In this document: in pieces, positions 25,297 to 33,829 of the stretch
How positions within the stretch are numbered: position 1 is the first letter of the stretch
How the letters are laid out: each line of letters opens with the position of its first letter
Position numbers and translations under genes: made by a program
Notes under the pieces: generated by a model
Seen by the model: only the letters and a program-made list of their open reading frames with translations
What the model was told of the DNA's origin: nothing
The model's database searches: none
Assembly: GCA_023229505.1 (NCBI GenBank)
Contig: JALNZD010000014.1
Span: 26,830-90,829, forward strand
DNA: 64,000 nt
DNA from: Bacteroidales bacterium
Lineage (GTDB): Bacteria; Bacteroidota; Bacteroidia; Bacteroidales; JAGOPY01
Reading direction: 5' to 3'

Positions 25297-26701
25297 ATTT
25301 CATGAATACCTTATTCCAGATATCCATATCCATAAGCGGAGAATCGGTTGTGGCCTTAAAGGCAAGAAAGAATCCCAGTGGAAGAAGTATAATAGATGAA
25401 AGCCACATTCCGGCTGTAACTCCCATCGCACCTTTCAGGGCAGACTTTTCACCGATCATTGATATGATATGATACAGGATGAAAAATAAGATGGAGACCA
25501 CTGCCGGAAGGCCTAACCCTCCTTTCCGGATAATTGCTCCAAGGGGTGCGCCGATAAAAAAAAGTACCAGGCAGGCGAATGACAAAGTAAACTTCCTGTG
25601 CCATACGATTTCGTGTTTAACCAGATATTCTTCACTACTGGTCAGCGACTGTATATGATAATCAAGTGTTTTTTTTATATTACGGGCTGATCTTAATGCA
25701 GCAGAAGTTATCCGGACCCGTTCCTCTCCGGAAAACTGATCAAGAAAATCCTGTTTGATGATAAAACCAGTATCCTGGCCCAGCTGGTAAGTTGAGTCCA
25801 GATTCAGATAAACCCGGTAATTGCGGGGAAAGTTTTCGGCCAGGTTAAAACGCCGGTCGCGGATGGAAGTTCCCAGGGAGTCGATAAAGTAATTCAACTG
25901 CCTGATATTCAACATCTGGTAATTGTTCTTAAAAAGATCTTCATTCGTCCGGTTAAGTTCAAATGCTGAAAGATCGAATTTTCTTTGTTGCATTTTGAAA
26001 AAGGTACGCTGGAACGGGTTGGTTTTTCTTGAATCTTTCTGGTCCACTTTATCCTGGTAATTATATCCATCATAAAGTGTAAAAAAAAGGTACCTGCCAT
26101 CAGGGGTTGATTCCATCAGTCCGGAATCAGCCACGGTCACATCAGTATTACCCCATCGGGCAGTATGATTATAGATCATTACCTTATATATACTCTTCCC
26201 ATCTTTTCCTTTTCTGCCGACCCTGATAACATAATCTTCCATATCGTTATAGAAGATGCCTTCTTTTATATTCACGGCCAGCTTTTTTTTCCTGACATCA
26301 TGAAGAAGAGATTTGAATTTCAGGTTAGCGACCGGCAGCACATTATTGGAAAAATAAAAGGCAAATCCGGAAATGAGAATAGATAAGATAATCATTGGCT
26401 TCATGATGGTACGCAAGGAAATGCCTGACGATTTCGTGGCTACCAGTTCGTAATGCTCACCGAGGTTCCCAAAAGTCATCAGCGAAGAAAGCAGGATGGC
26501 TAAAGGCAAGGCAAGAGGGACGAAAGTGAAAGAAGCGTAAAAAAGCAGTTCGCCGATGATATACCAATCCAGGCCTTTACCTACGAGGTCATCGATATAT
26601 TGCCATAAGAACTGCATGAGAAGAATAAACAGCGAAATGAAGAAAGTGGCCAGCAAGGGTCCCGCATAGCTTTTCAATACTAAAGCATAAATCTTTTTCA
26701 T
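25229..26701 (-). CDS. LptF/LptG family lipopolysaccharide export permease
   Basis: A 490-residue YjgP/YjgQ-type permease, part of the Lpt ABC transporter that extracts lipopolysaccharide from the inner membrane. Three N-terminal helices (YAGPLLATFFISLFILLMQF and onward), a large periplasmic beta-jellyroll (about residues 115-345) and three C-terminal helices (RKFTLSFACLVLFFIGAPLGAIIRKGG). The sequence cannot tell LptF from LptG. I use the ATG at 26699-26701 (MKKIYA); a TTG three codons upstream is less likely. The final 68 bp overlap the convergent glycosyltransferase gene, also an envelope function. Confidence 0.87.
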   Translation of the reverse strand: MKKIYALVLKSYAGPLLATFFISLFILLMQFLWQYIDDLVGKGLDWYIIGELLFYASFTFVPLALPLAILLSSLMTFGNLGEHYELVATKSSGISLRTIMKPMIILSILISGFAFYFSNNVLPVANLKFKSLLHDVRKKKLAVNIKEGIFYNDMEDYVIRVGRKGKDGKSIYKVMIYNHTARWGNTDVTVADSGLMESTPDGRYLFFTLYDGYNYQDKVDQKDSRKTNPFQRTFFKMQQRKFDLSAFELNRTNEDLFKNNYQMLNIRQLNYFIDSLGTSIRDRRFNLAENFPRNYRVYLNLDSTYQLGQDTGFIIKQDFLDQFSGEERVRITSAALRSARNIKKTLDYHIQSLTSSEEYLVKHEIVWHRKFTLSFACLVLFFIGAPLGAIIRKGGLGLPAVVSILFFILYHIISMIGEKSALKGAMGVTAGMWLSSIILLPLGFFLAFKATTDSPLMDMDIWNKVFMKFNPVRFVPKRLTGLFRATGKTR

Positions 26702-26788
26702 GACCGGCAAGCTTTCTTCAACGCAAAAGTAGGGTAATTAATTGCTGGTGAAAAAATATATTAATTGATGAATTTAAGATTTTTATAT

Positions 26789-26796
26789 TATTTTTG
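26789..26796 (+). promoter_or_regulatory. -7 promoter box for the first Asp-box protein
   Basis: TATTTTTG, exact TAnnTTTG match; ATTG at 26764-26767 is 21 bp upstream and could act as -33 element. The ATG follows 41 bp later. Confidence 0.5.
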
Positions 26797-26837
26797 CAAA
26801 TCTGCGAACCAAACGTTTAATTAAATAAAGGAAAAAA

Positions 26838-28709
26838 ATGAAAAAACTATTACTCTTAACCCTTGCGCTTATCATTGGGTTTACTGCTATCTCACAGATA
26901 GCAACTATGCCTAAACAACTGCTTAATAAAGCAGAGAAGGTTGAATATCAGAAGCCTATCAGGGATCTTTCTGATTTTTCAGTACCTGTCAATCCTACGG
27001 TGAGGTCCTATGCTACGGCCCCATCAGAAACGATTATTGGTTATTCGTTCTATGATTTGTGGTCAAATAACGCTTACAGCAACCGGTTTTACAGGTATGA
27101 CGATGGTACCATGGCGGCTGTCTGGACCCGTGGTATGGAACCAACGACTTTTCCCGAGAGGGGAACCGGTTATAATTATTTCAACGGAAGTGAATGGGCA
27201 CCGCCACCAGCAGCCAGAATTGAAACCGTCCGGACCGGCTGGGGCAGCTATGCACCCTATGGCCTTAACGGGGAAATCGTTGTTGGGCATAACGGAACAA
27301 ATCTGCAAATCTCAAAAAGAGATAACCGATTCACCGGTGCATGGGTGGAATCCAGTTATGTTGGCGTAATCCAACCAACATGGCCCAAAATCGTGACTTC
27401 CGGTGATGAGAATCAGTACACGCATATTTTCTATAACTCCTATACTGCCTTAGGTGATCAGCCACAAGCAATTGTTTATACGCGTACTTCCGATGGTGGC
27501 GCAACCTGGGATCCGGCAGATATTGTTCTCCCTGGCATGGGTCCTGAAGATATTTTCGAGTTCTATTCGGAAGAATTCGTGTTGGCCAGCAAGGGTGATA
27601 TTGTTGCCTTGTTTGTATGTAGCGCCTGGACTGACATGTTCATCATGAAATCAATGGACAATGGCGACACCTGGGAAAAGATCATGGTGAGGGAACATCC
27701 TTACCCACTTTGGGATTTTAATACTATGACTATGGATTCTACGCATACTTGCGACAACTCGGGAGGTATTGCTATCGATAATAACGGGAAATGCCATGTT
27801 GTTTTCGGTTTATCCAGGATTATAGTTGAGGAAATAACTAGCCCACCTGGTGGCTACGGCTTATTCTCCTGGGTTGACGGCATTGGCTACTGGAACGAGG
27901 ATATGCCACCATTCTCAAATGATCCGCGTGCAATGGCCGGACCACAATACGGATATGAAGCTTCAGAGATGATCGAAGATTATAATTATATCGGTTGGGC
28001 ACAAGATGTTGATGGCGACGGGGAACTTACCTATATTACAACTGCTGATGGTTTTCCAATGACGTACCGGAGTGTTGGATTATCAACGATGCCTACCATT
28101 TCGATTGATGATGAAGGCCGTATATTTATTGCCTTCTCATCATATACGGAAACCTTTGATAATACCGAGTACAATTTCCATAAGATCTGGGCACGCGCTT
28201 ATGATAATGGCGTTTGGGGGCCCTTTTATCATGTGACCAGCGACATTATGCATATTTTTGATGAAAGTATTTGGCCTCTGTTTACTGCAAGTTCCGACGG
28301 TGACGTCCATATGATCTACAATACTGACGGAACACCGGGATTTGCCCTAAATACTCCTCCTGACCACGAATTCCAGGAAAATGCTATCTGGTATTCAGCA
28401 ATTCCTAAAGATGACCTGCTGACAAGGATCGGTGACAACAATCTTCTCAGCACAACCAGTGTTTCCCAGAATTATCCCAACCCTTTCGACGGTACAACCA
28501 CCATTACGGTCAACCTTCAGAAGGCAGCTAATCTTAACATGAAGGTTAGCAATATCCTTGGACAACAAGTAATGGATATGCAGAGAGGAAATGTTTCTGC
28601 CGGAACCTATTACTTCCAGGTCGATGGGACAAAATTGCAGGATGGCGTATATTTTTATACTGTAAAAGCAAACAACAGTGAGGTTACTAAGAAAATGATC
28701 GTTAGATAA
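26838..28709 (+). CDS. T9SS-exported beta-propeller protein with Asp-boxes
   Basis: A 623-residue secreted protein: signal peptide (MKKLLLLTLALIIGFTAISQ), a sialidase-like propeller region with Asp-box motifs TSDGGATWDPA and SMDNGDTWEKI, then a T9SS type A sorting domain (VSQNYPNPFDGTTTITVNL, GVYFYTVKANNSEVTKKMIVR). The C-terminal signal directs it through the type IX machinery to the cell surface or medium. No catalytic residues of sialidases are evident, so it may be a binding or structural propeller. It is a tandem paralogue of the next gene; both end in the same terminator type. Confidence 0.8.
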   Translation: MKKLLLLTLALIIGFTAISQIATMPKQLLNKAEKVEYQKPIRDLSDFSVPVNPTVRSYATAPSETIIGYSFYDLWSNNAYSNRFYRYDDGTMAAVWTRGMEPTTFPERGTGYNYFNGSEWAPPPAARIETVRTGWGSYAPYGLNGEIVVGHNGTNLQISKRDNRFTGAWVESSYVGVIQPTWPKIVTSGDENQYTHIFYNSYTALGDQPQAIVYTRTSDGGATWDPADIVLPGMGPEDIFEFYSEEFVLASKGDIVALFVCSAWTDMFIMKSMDNGDTWEKIMVREHPYPLWDFNTMTMDSTHTCDNSGGIAIDNNGKCHVVFGLSRIIVEEITSPPGGYGLFSWVDGIGYWNEDMPPFSNDPRAMAGPQYGYEASEMIEDYNYIGWAQDVDGDGELTYITTADGFPMTYRSVGLSTMPTISIDDEGRIFIAFSSYTETFDNTEYNFHKIWARAYDNGVWGPFYHVTSDIMHIFDESIWPLFTASSDGDVHMIYNTDGTPGFALNTPPDHEFQENAIWYSAIPKDDLLTRIGDNNLLSTTSVSQNYPNPFDGTTTITVNLQKAANLNMKVSNILGQQVMDMQRGNVSAGTYYFQVDGTKLQDGVYFYTVKANNSEVTKKMIVR

Positions 28710-28730
28710 CCTTTTCTGATTATTGATCTG

Positions 28731-28765
28731 AAGCCGGACTTATGAATTAAGCCCGGCTTTTTTTT
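28731..28765 (+). terminator. Rho-independent terminator
   Basis: AGCCGG ... CCGGCT stem extended by CTT/AAG, followed by eight T residues, 22 bp after the stop. Nearly the same hairpin follows the next gene (30924-30956). Confidence 0.85.
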
Positions 28766-28867
28766 ATGCAATTATTTATCAACGGGAATATTTACTTTTA
28801 AAAAAAGCATAACTTTATGGTTTGATTTGTGAAACCTTAATTAATAAGTTCAATTAAAAAAATTATT

Positions 28868-30898
28868 ATGAAAAAACTATTACTATTATTAGTAGCAACA
28901 TGTTTTATTTTTGTTGCAAATGCCCAAAAAGCTACAGAAGCTGTTAAAATGAATCAAGAAAAGTTACTTCATGATAGTGAATATCAAGGAGCAGTCCTTC
29001 CAGTCACAATTAATTACTCTAATGATGCGAAAGATAGCCGTGAAAAAATATATGTCGGAAGAGCGCATAGCCAAAGATCTTTTCGTCGTGAAGACTGTAA
29101 GGTTATATCTTATAATAAAGATTTGGATTTGATAGGTATATCTTTTATAATAGATAAAGAAACTTATCCCTCCATTGCTTTGAGTAATGGATCTGTTGGA
29201 ATCTTCTATTCCGCTGATCATGGCCAAACATGGGTCGGACCAGTGCTCCTCTCTGATTTTAGCGCTGAGGGTTTGCGTAATTATTACTTATCAGGCGTTA
29301 TTTATAACCCAAGCGACAATGTTGTTATAGAAAACGCTTATGGTGTATACCAGGGTGTTCCTCCTGATGATCCTGCTCTGGCAGTCTGGAACAAACAGGC
29401 GTTTGGAACAAGTACCCTTGGAGGTGCTAATTACTTATCGGAATACTTTGAAAACAGTGGATCGAATGATTATGATGGATACTTCAATCAATTAGGATTA
29501 ACCCAAATAGAAGATTTCATGAAGTGCTTTAATATTTGGGCAGAAGGACCATGGGCTGGTTTTACAGCACTTAAAATGGAAGACATTCAAGGACTTTACA
29601 ATGGTACCGGATTTGACTGGGAACTGGAACATTCTGTCATAGATATGCCTTTTAATCTGGATCCCACAGATAATACAGCCATTTGGTGTGGTAAATGGAC
29701 CTTTTCTGATGTAGCAGCAGATATGGTTTGGTCAGATGATGGTGAGATTGGATATGCATGGATGGTTGGTGCAACTTCAGAAAATTTAGAATCTGGTTAC
29801 CAACCACTTCTGTATAAAACCACTGATGGCGGAAATAGTTGGGATTACATTGAACTTGACTTCCAGGAAAGTCAGTGGCAGGATTTCTTTCAAAACGGCG
29901 CAACCGCTCCCGAAGACTGGTTAATTCTCCCCTGTCATAATCAAGGTGTTTGGCAAGACTTTACTATTCCATGGTTCGATGCTACTGCAGGTGCAGTTGA
30001 TGCTGAAGGGAATTTGCAATTATTTGGAGCTGTGAGCAGCCACTACACTGACTTTATTCATAACGGTTATTATTACGATAGTATTGGTTTCAGATATAAT
30101 TTCTGTGGTAATCTGTTTAAATTCACCATTGGAGATGAATTAATTGATATTATGTTTGTTGATACATTAGCGACAAATGCTGCCAGAGACCTTGTAGATG
30201 GAACAACCAGTGACTCATTGTATTGTGGCACTAATGGCTGGCAGCACAGACTGCAAATTACTAAAGATGAACGCTCAGAAGAATTCTTTTTAACATGGAC
30301 AGATTCAGAACCAGGGGATCGTGTACAGGAGAATATGCAGCCTGATATAAATGGTTGGTCTTATAATATAACTACCGGCGAACATACAGATCCTGTTTGC
30401 TTCACTTGCGGTACAACATGGCCTTATGAACATTATTGGTTTGTCCAAGCATCTGATTATGCCTGTTATAATTCTGTTGATTCAACTTTTACTGTCCCTA
30501 TGGTGAATGCTGTTAGTTTAAATGATTTTTTTACTAACGCAAGTGGCTCTGCGGATCCTATTGATGTTGAATATGTAACTGGTATAACATTCGATGCAAT
30601 TGATCCAATTCATGTTGGTGTAGATGAATTTTCAGGACTATCAAACATCAGCGTTTCTCAAAACCTGCCGAATCCGGTTACAGGTATCACTACCATCAAG
30701 ATTAACAGCGAAACTGTTGCTCCGGTTACCGTTGAAGTTTCAAATCTTATCGGACAAATTGTTCACACAATAGATGCCGGTATCATTAACGGAAACATTA
30801 GCGTTAACATTGACGTAAGCAATCTTGAAGCAGGTGTATATCTCTACACGGTGATTATTGCAAACGAGCGCGTTTCAAAAAGAATGATCGTAAGATAA
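28868..30898 (+). CDS. T9SS-exported protein with Asp-boxes, paralogue
   Basis: A 676-residue secreted protein with signal peptide (MKKLLLLLVATCFIFVANAQ), Asp-box motifs SADHGQTWVGP (about residue 115) and TTDGGNSWDYI (about residue 317), and a T9SS sorting domain (ISVSQNLPNPVTGITTIKI ... LYTVIIANERVSKRMIVR). Four or more cysteines in the C-terminal third (CGTNGW, CFTCGTTW) could form disulfides. Codon use is more AT-rich than in its paralogue upstream. Function unknown; export by T9SS is the supported part. It has its own leader and terminator and is therefore probably a separate transcript. Confidence 0.78.
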   Translation: MKKLLLLLVATCFIFVANAQKATEAVKMNQEKLLHDSEYQGAVLPVTINYSNDAKDSREKIYVGRAHSQRSFRREDCKVISYNKDLDLIGISFIIDKETYPSIALSNGSVGIFYSADHGQTWVGPVLLSDFSAEGLRNYYLSGVIYNPSDNVVIENAYGVYQGVPPDDPALAVWNKQAFGTSTLGGANYLSEYFENSGSNDYDGYFNQLGLTQIEDFMKCFNIWAEGPWAGFTALKMEDIQGLYNGTGFDWELEHSVIDMPFNLDPTDNTAIWCGKWTFSDVAADMVWSDDGEIGYAWMVGATSENLESGYQPLLYKTTDGGNSWDYIELDFQESQWQDFFQNGATAPEDWLILPCHNQGVWQDFTIPWFDATAGAVDAEGNLQLFGAVSSHYTDFIHNGYYYDSIGFRYNFCGNLFKFTIGDELIDIMFVDTLATNAARDLVDGTTSDSLYCGTNGWQHRLQITKDERSEEFFLTWTDSEPGDRVQENMQPDINGWSYNITTGEHTDPVCFTCGTTWPYEHYWFVQASDYACYNSVDSTFTVPMVNAVSLNDFFTNASGSADPIDVEYVTGITFDAIDPIHVGVDEFSGLSNISVSQNLPNPVTGITTIKINSETVAPVTVEVSNLIGQIVHTIDAGIINGNISVNIDVSNLEAGVYLYTVIIANERVSKRMIVR

Positions 30899-30923
30899 AC
30901 CTCTTTTTCAGACAATTAATATT

Positions 30924-30956
30924 AAGCCGGGCTTTCATGTTAAGTCCGGCTTTTTT
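30924..30956 (+). terminator. Rho-independent terminator
   Basis: AAGCCGG / CCGGCTT stem with an inner CTT/AAG extension, then six T residues. Near-copy of the terminator at 28731-28765. Confidence 0.83.
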
Positions 30957-30959
30957 CAT

Positions 30960-31073
30960 GCAATTATTAATAATCAGTTCACCATTGACGGCAGCAAGCT
31001 GGACAATGGGATCTATTTCTATACGGTATTCACCGGTCAAGAATCTGTGACCAACAAGATGATCATCAAATAA
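30960..31073 (+). pseudogene. Remnant of a deleted T9SS gene (last part of a sorting domain)
   Basis: Translation in the frame ending with TAA at 31071-31073 gives a clean sorting-domain tail: FTIDGSKLDNGIYFYTVF, then NKMIIK and stop. This is the final third of a T9SS type A domain, very like the end of the 26838-28709 protein (VDGTKLQDGVYFYTVKA). It has no start, no signal peptide and no body; upstream in the same frame is only the preceding gene's terminator. It is followed by its own terminator at 31104-31136. The simplest reading is that a third tandem member was lost by recombination, leaving its last codons. Confidence 0.8.
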
Positions 31074-31103
31074 GAAAGCTTTTAAGCTTATCAATTATAT
31101 TTA

Positions 31104-31136
31104 AAGGCAGGGCTTAAAAAATCCTGCCTTTTTTTT
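31104..31136 (+). terminator. Rho-independent terminator of the lost gene
   Basis: AAGGCAGG / CCTGCCTT stem around an AT-rich 11-nt loop, followed by a run of eight T residues in total. It serves no intact upstream gene of its own. Confidence 0.8.
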
Positions 31137-31221
31137 ATTTCTGCTATAGAAAAGAAAAATAATAGTTTTCCCACTTTATTTTCCTGTAAATTTATAGGGC
31201 CAATTTTAATCTTTCCTGATC

Positions 31222-33459
31222 ATGAAAAAAGTATACTTCATTTTCGTGTTGATTGCTCTTATCGGGCAATCTGCCCTTCGTGCCCAAACCTATATGAATA
31301 TGGGAGATAATATCGATATTCCCGGTTACTCATGGATCATCTTTAACCCCGGAACCTATACAATCCCTGACCCGGGCAATGACGGACTGATCAGGATCAA
31401 TAACCAGCAGAATATTATCCTCGACGGTGCAAATGTCGCCGTTGACGGAATGAATTATTCAGGGTACATGATCAAGATCAATAATTCCAAAAACATTACC
31501 ATCCGGAATTTTGAATCGGCAAGCCGGTTTAAATACGCCGTATATATCACAAATTCCGACAGTATCCAGATTTATAATTGTGATTTCTCTTTTAACAAAG
31601 TCGATTCAGCCGGATGGATTGATGTCTGGTCTGATTATCAGTCAGCTTTAGGAGGAGGAGTGATGATGTACCTGACCGATTATGTTGATATTCATAATAA
31701 TACCATGAAGATGCAGAATGATGGCGTGGCTTTATACCATTGTAACCATATTTCAATATGGGAGAACGATTTTGACTGGAATACTTCCTACGGGGTAAGG
31801 ATGTATTTCACAAATTCCTGCCACATTCACCATAATTTAGCTTCACATGTTAACCGTCCCTTTACCAATCCCAGTGATTGTGCCGCAATCCTTATGATCG
31901 TTTCCAATGAAAACCTGGTGGAGCATAATGACTTCAGCTATTCCGGCGATGGCATCTTTTTAGGGCAATACGAATACTCGTCCACTCCGAACAATAATGT
32001 ATTTCTCTACAATGAATGCTCATACTCACCGCATAATGCTATTGAGGCAACCTTTGCAGACGGCAATATTTATAGATGTAATGCCTGTAACTACAGCCAT
32101 TATGGTTTATGGCTAGGGTATTCGTTTAATTCACTTGTTGACAGCAATGAAATAATCGGGAACCAGTCTTCAGGAATCGCTATCGACAGGGGTTTCAGCA
32201 ATATTATCAGCCAAAATATGATCAGCGACAATCCTATAGGTATTGAACTCTGGGAAGGAAGTGCCATCCCGCCTTATCAGAATCAGTTTTCCCATGATTA
32301 CCTGGTCAAAGGAAACCTTCTTGAAGGTAACCGGCTTGCCATCAAGTCAAATAACACTGAACACCTTGTGTTTGACAGTAATGCAGTGATTTATAACAAT
32401 GACGGCATTCAACTCAATGGGTCATCCCCGCAAGACACTTTTTATTTCAACTACTTTAAAAATAATGCCTTATATCATATTGAGAATTTATCTCCAGACG
32501 ATATTTATGCCCCCTATAATTCATTTTTCTCCCCGGATGAAGATTTCATAGCCTGTAATATTTATGATTTTGCTGACAATCCTGCTAAAGGAGAAGTGAT
32601 CTGGCATCCCTTCTTTTATGGTGAACCCCCTGTTGTCACTAATGAACAATTGGAGGATATGACTGAACCTACAGCTGAATGGTATGCTTATCCGGAAGTA
32701 TGCGGGGGATACGGCGGAAGTATGGCAACGACGGTTTCCTGGGATTCAACAGATATGAAGGAAGGGGTTGCTTCGGTACATTGTGTGACTGGCAATGGTT
32801 GGGATATCGGTCTTCAATACTGGCCGGGCAGCGATACAATTGTCCATTGGCAGCTCAGCGGGCAGGACACGCTGATATTCTGGCTTAAAACGGTTAATAC
32901 CACTGGCTACGGATTTCAGTTTCATCAAATACGTGTAGGGAATCTTTGCGGAGGTTATTATAAATATTCCGGGTCACCAAATGTGCTTAACGCGGCTAAT
33001 GGTACCTGGAAAAAGATCAAGGTGCCCCTTGCCGGCGGAGGTTCACCTTATAATTATGTCAGAACAGAAATCGGTGAAGTTTCTTTTGATGATATCAGTT
33101 ATGTTTCCATTCATGCTGATACATGGGATTTTGGCTTTGAAATCTGGCTCGATGGGATGCATTTCAGCTCATTCTCAACCGGACTGGATGAACTTAATGG
33201 CCAGAACCTGTCTTTCAACTGTCTGCCGAATCCGATGGGTGAATCGGCAATTATTACCTGGAGAACTGATCAACAAGGGCCTCTCAATTTTGAGCTATTT
33301 GACCTCACTGGAAAACAGCTTTATTGGAAAGAACTGAATTCGATCAGTGAAACGACCAATCAATTTGTTTTTTGCAATCCGGGAATTTCACCGGGACTAT
33401 ACCTTGCATCAATGAAATCCGCTCATCGGGTCCAGATCAGGAAGCTCATCATCCGTTGA
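31222..33459 (+). CDS. T9SS-exported right-handed beta-helix protein
   Basis: A 745-residue secreted protein. After a signal peptide (to about LRAQ) there is a long parallel beta-helix of PbH1-type repeats (residues about 30-430; for example NNIILDGANV-like start, VDIHNNTMKMQNDGVAL, VEHNDFSYSGDGIFL, LVDSNEIIGNQSSGIAI), as in pectate-lyase-like and NosD folds. Residues about 470-660 form a beta-sandwich, likely carbohydrate-binding. The T9SS sorting domain (LSFNCLPNPMGESAIITW ... GLYLASMKSAHRVQIRKLIIR) ends it. A polysaccharide lyase or glycan-binding role is possible, but no catalytic residues can be assigned. Confidence 0.8.
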   Translation: MKKVYFIFVLIALIGQSALRAQTYMNMGDNIDIPGYSWIIFNPGTYTIPDPGNDGLIRINNQQNIILDGANVAVDGMNYSGYMIKINNSKNITIRNFESASRFKYAVYITNSDSIQIYNCDFSFNKVDSAGWIDVWSDYQSALGGGVMMYLTDYVDIHNNTMKMQNDGVALYHCNHISIWENDFDWNTSYGVRMYFTNSCHIHHNLASHVNRPFTNPSDCAAILMIVSNENLVEHNDFSYSGDGIFLGQYEYSSTPNNNVFLYNECSYSPHNAIEATFADGNIYRCNACNYSHYGLWLGYSFNSLVDSNEIIGNQSSGIAIDRGFSNIISQNMISDNPIGIELWEGSAIPPYQNQFSHDYLVKGNLLEGNRLAIKSNNTEHLVFDSNAVIYNNDGIQLNGSSPQDTFYFNYFKNNALYHIENLSPDDIYAPYNSFFSPDEDFIACNIYDFADNPAKGEVIWHPFFYGEPPVVTNEQLEDMTEPTAEWYAYPEVCGGYGGSMATTVSWDSTDMKEGVASVHCVTGNGWDIGLQYWPGSDTIVHWQLSGQDTLIFWLKTVNTTGYGFQFHQIRVGNLCGGYYKYSGSPNVLNAANGTWKKIKVPLAGGGSPYNYVRTEIGEVSFDDISYVSIHADTWDFGFEIWLDGMHFSSFSTGLDELNGQNLSFNCLPNPMGESAIITWRTDQQGPLNFELFDLTGKQLYWKELNSISETTNQFVFCNPGISPGLYLASMKSAHRVQIRKLIIR

Positions 33460-33501
33460 ACAAAGCCCTCTTTCCTTTGTTAATAAGGGAAATGCAAGAA
33501 T

Positions 33502-33786
33502 ATGCCTGAATTTGACGGTAACTGGACGCTTATCACCGGGGCATCATCGGGTTTTGGATATGAGATTGCCAGGATACTTGCATCAAAGGGACACAACCTG
33601 GTGCTGGTGTGCCGCAATGAAGAGCGTCTATGTCAGATTGCACGCGAGTTAAATGAAATTTCAGATATCATTATCATGCCGGTGGATCTAGCCAAAGCCG
33701 GTTCTGCAACTTTGCTGTTCAATGAATGTGAACGCCTCAAGCTAAAGATCAATGTCCTGATCAACTATGCAGCGGAAAATAATTAA
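33502..33786 (+). pseudogene. 3'-truncated short-chain dehydrogenase
   Basis: The first 94 residues of an SDR oxidoreductase: Rossmann motif TGASSGFGYEIA (TGxxxGxG), CRNEERL, PVDLA, and the strand that should read NNAG, here LINYAAENN then stop. SDR enzymes have about 250 residues with a YxxxK catalytic pair; all of that is missing. The stop codon lies in the promoter box of the next gene, so a deletion seems to have joined the broken gene to the M28 leader. No residual downstream SDR sequence was found. NAD(P) binding could persist but catalysis cannot. Confidence 0.85.
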
Positions 33787-33791
33787 CTTTG
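33784..33791 (+). promoter_or_regulatory. -7 promoter box for the M28 peptidase gene
   Basis: TAACTTTG, exact TAnnTTTG match, 38 bp before the ATG at 33830. It overlaps the stop codon of the truncated SDR gene. Confidence 0.5.
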
Positions 33792-33829
33792 CCCGCTCAT
33801 AAATTTGTCGATTTAAATTCTTCCATCCC

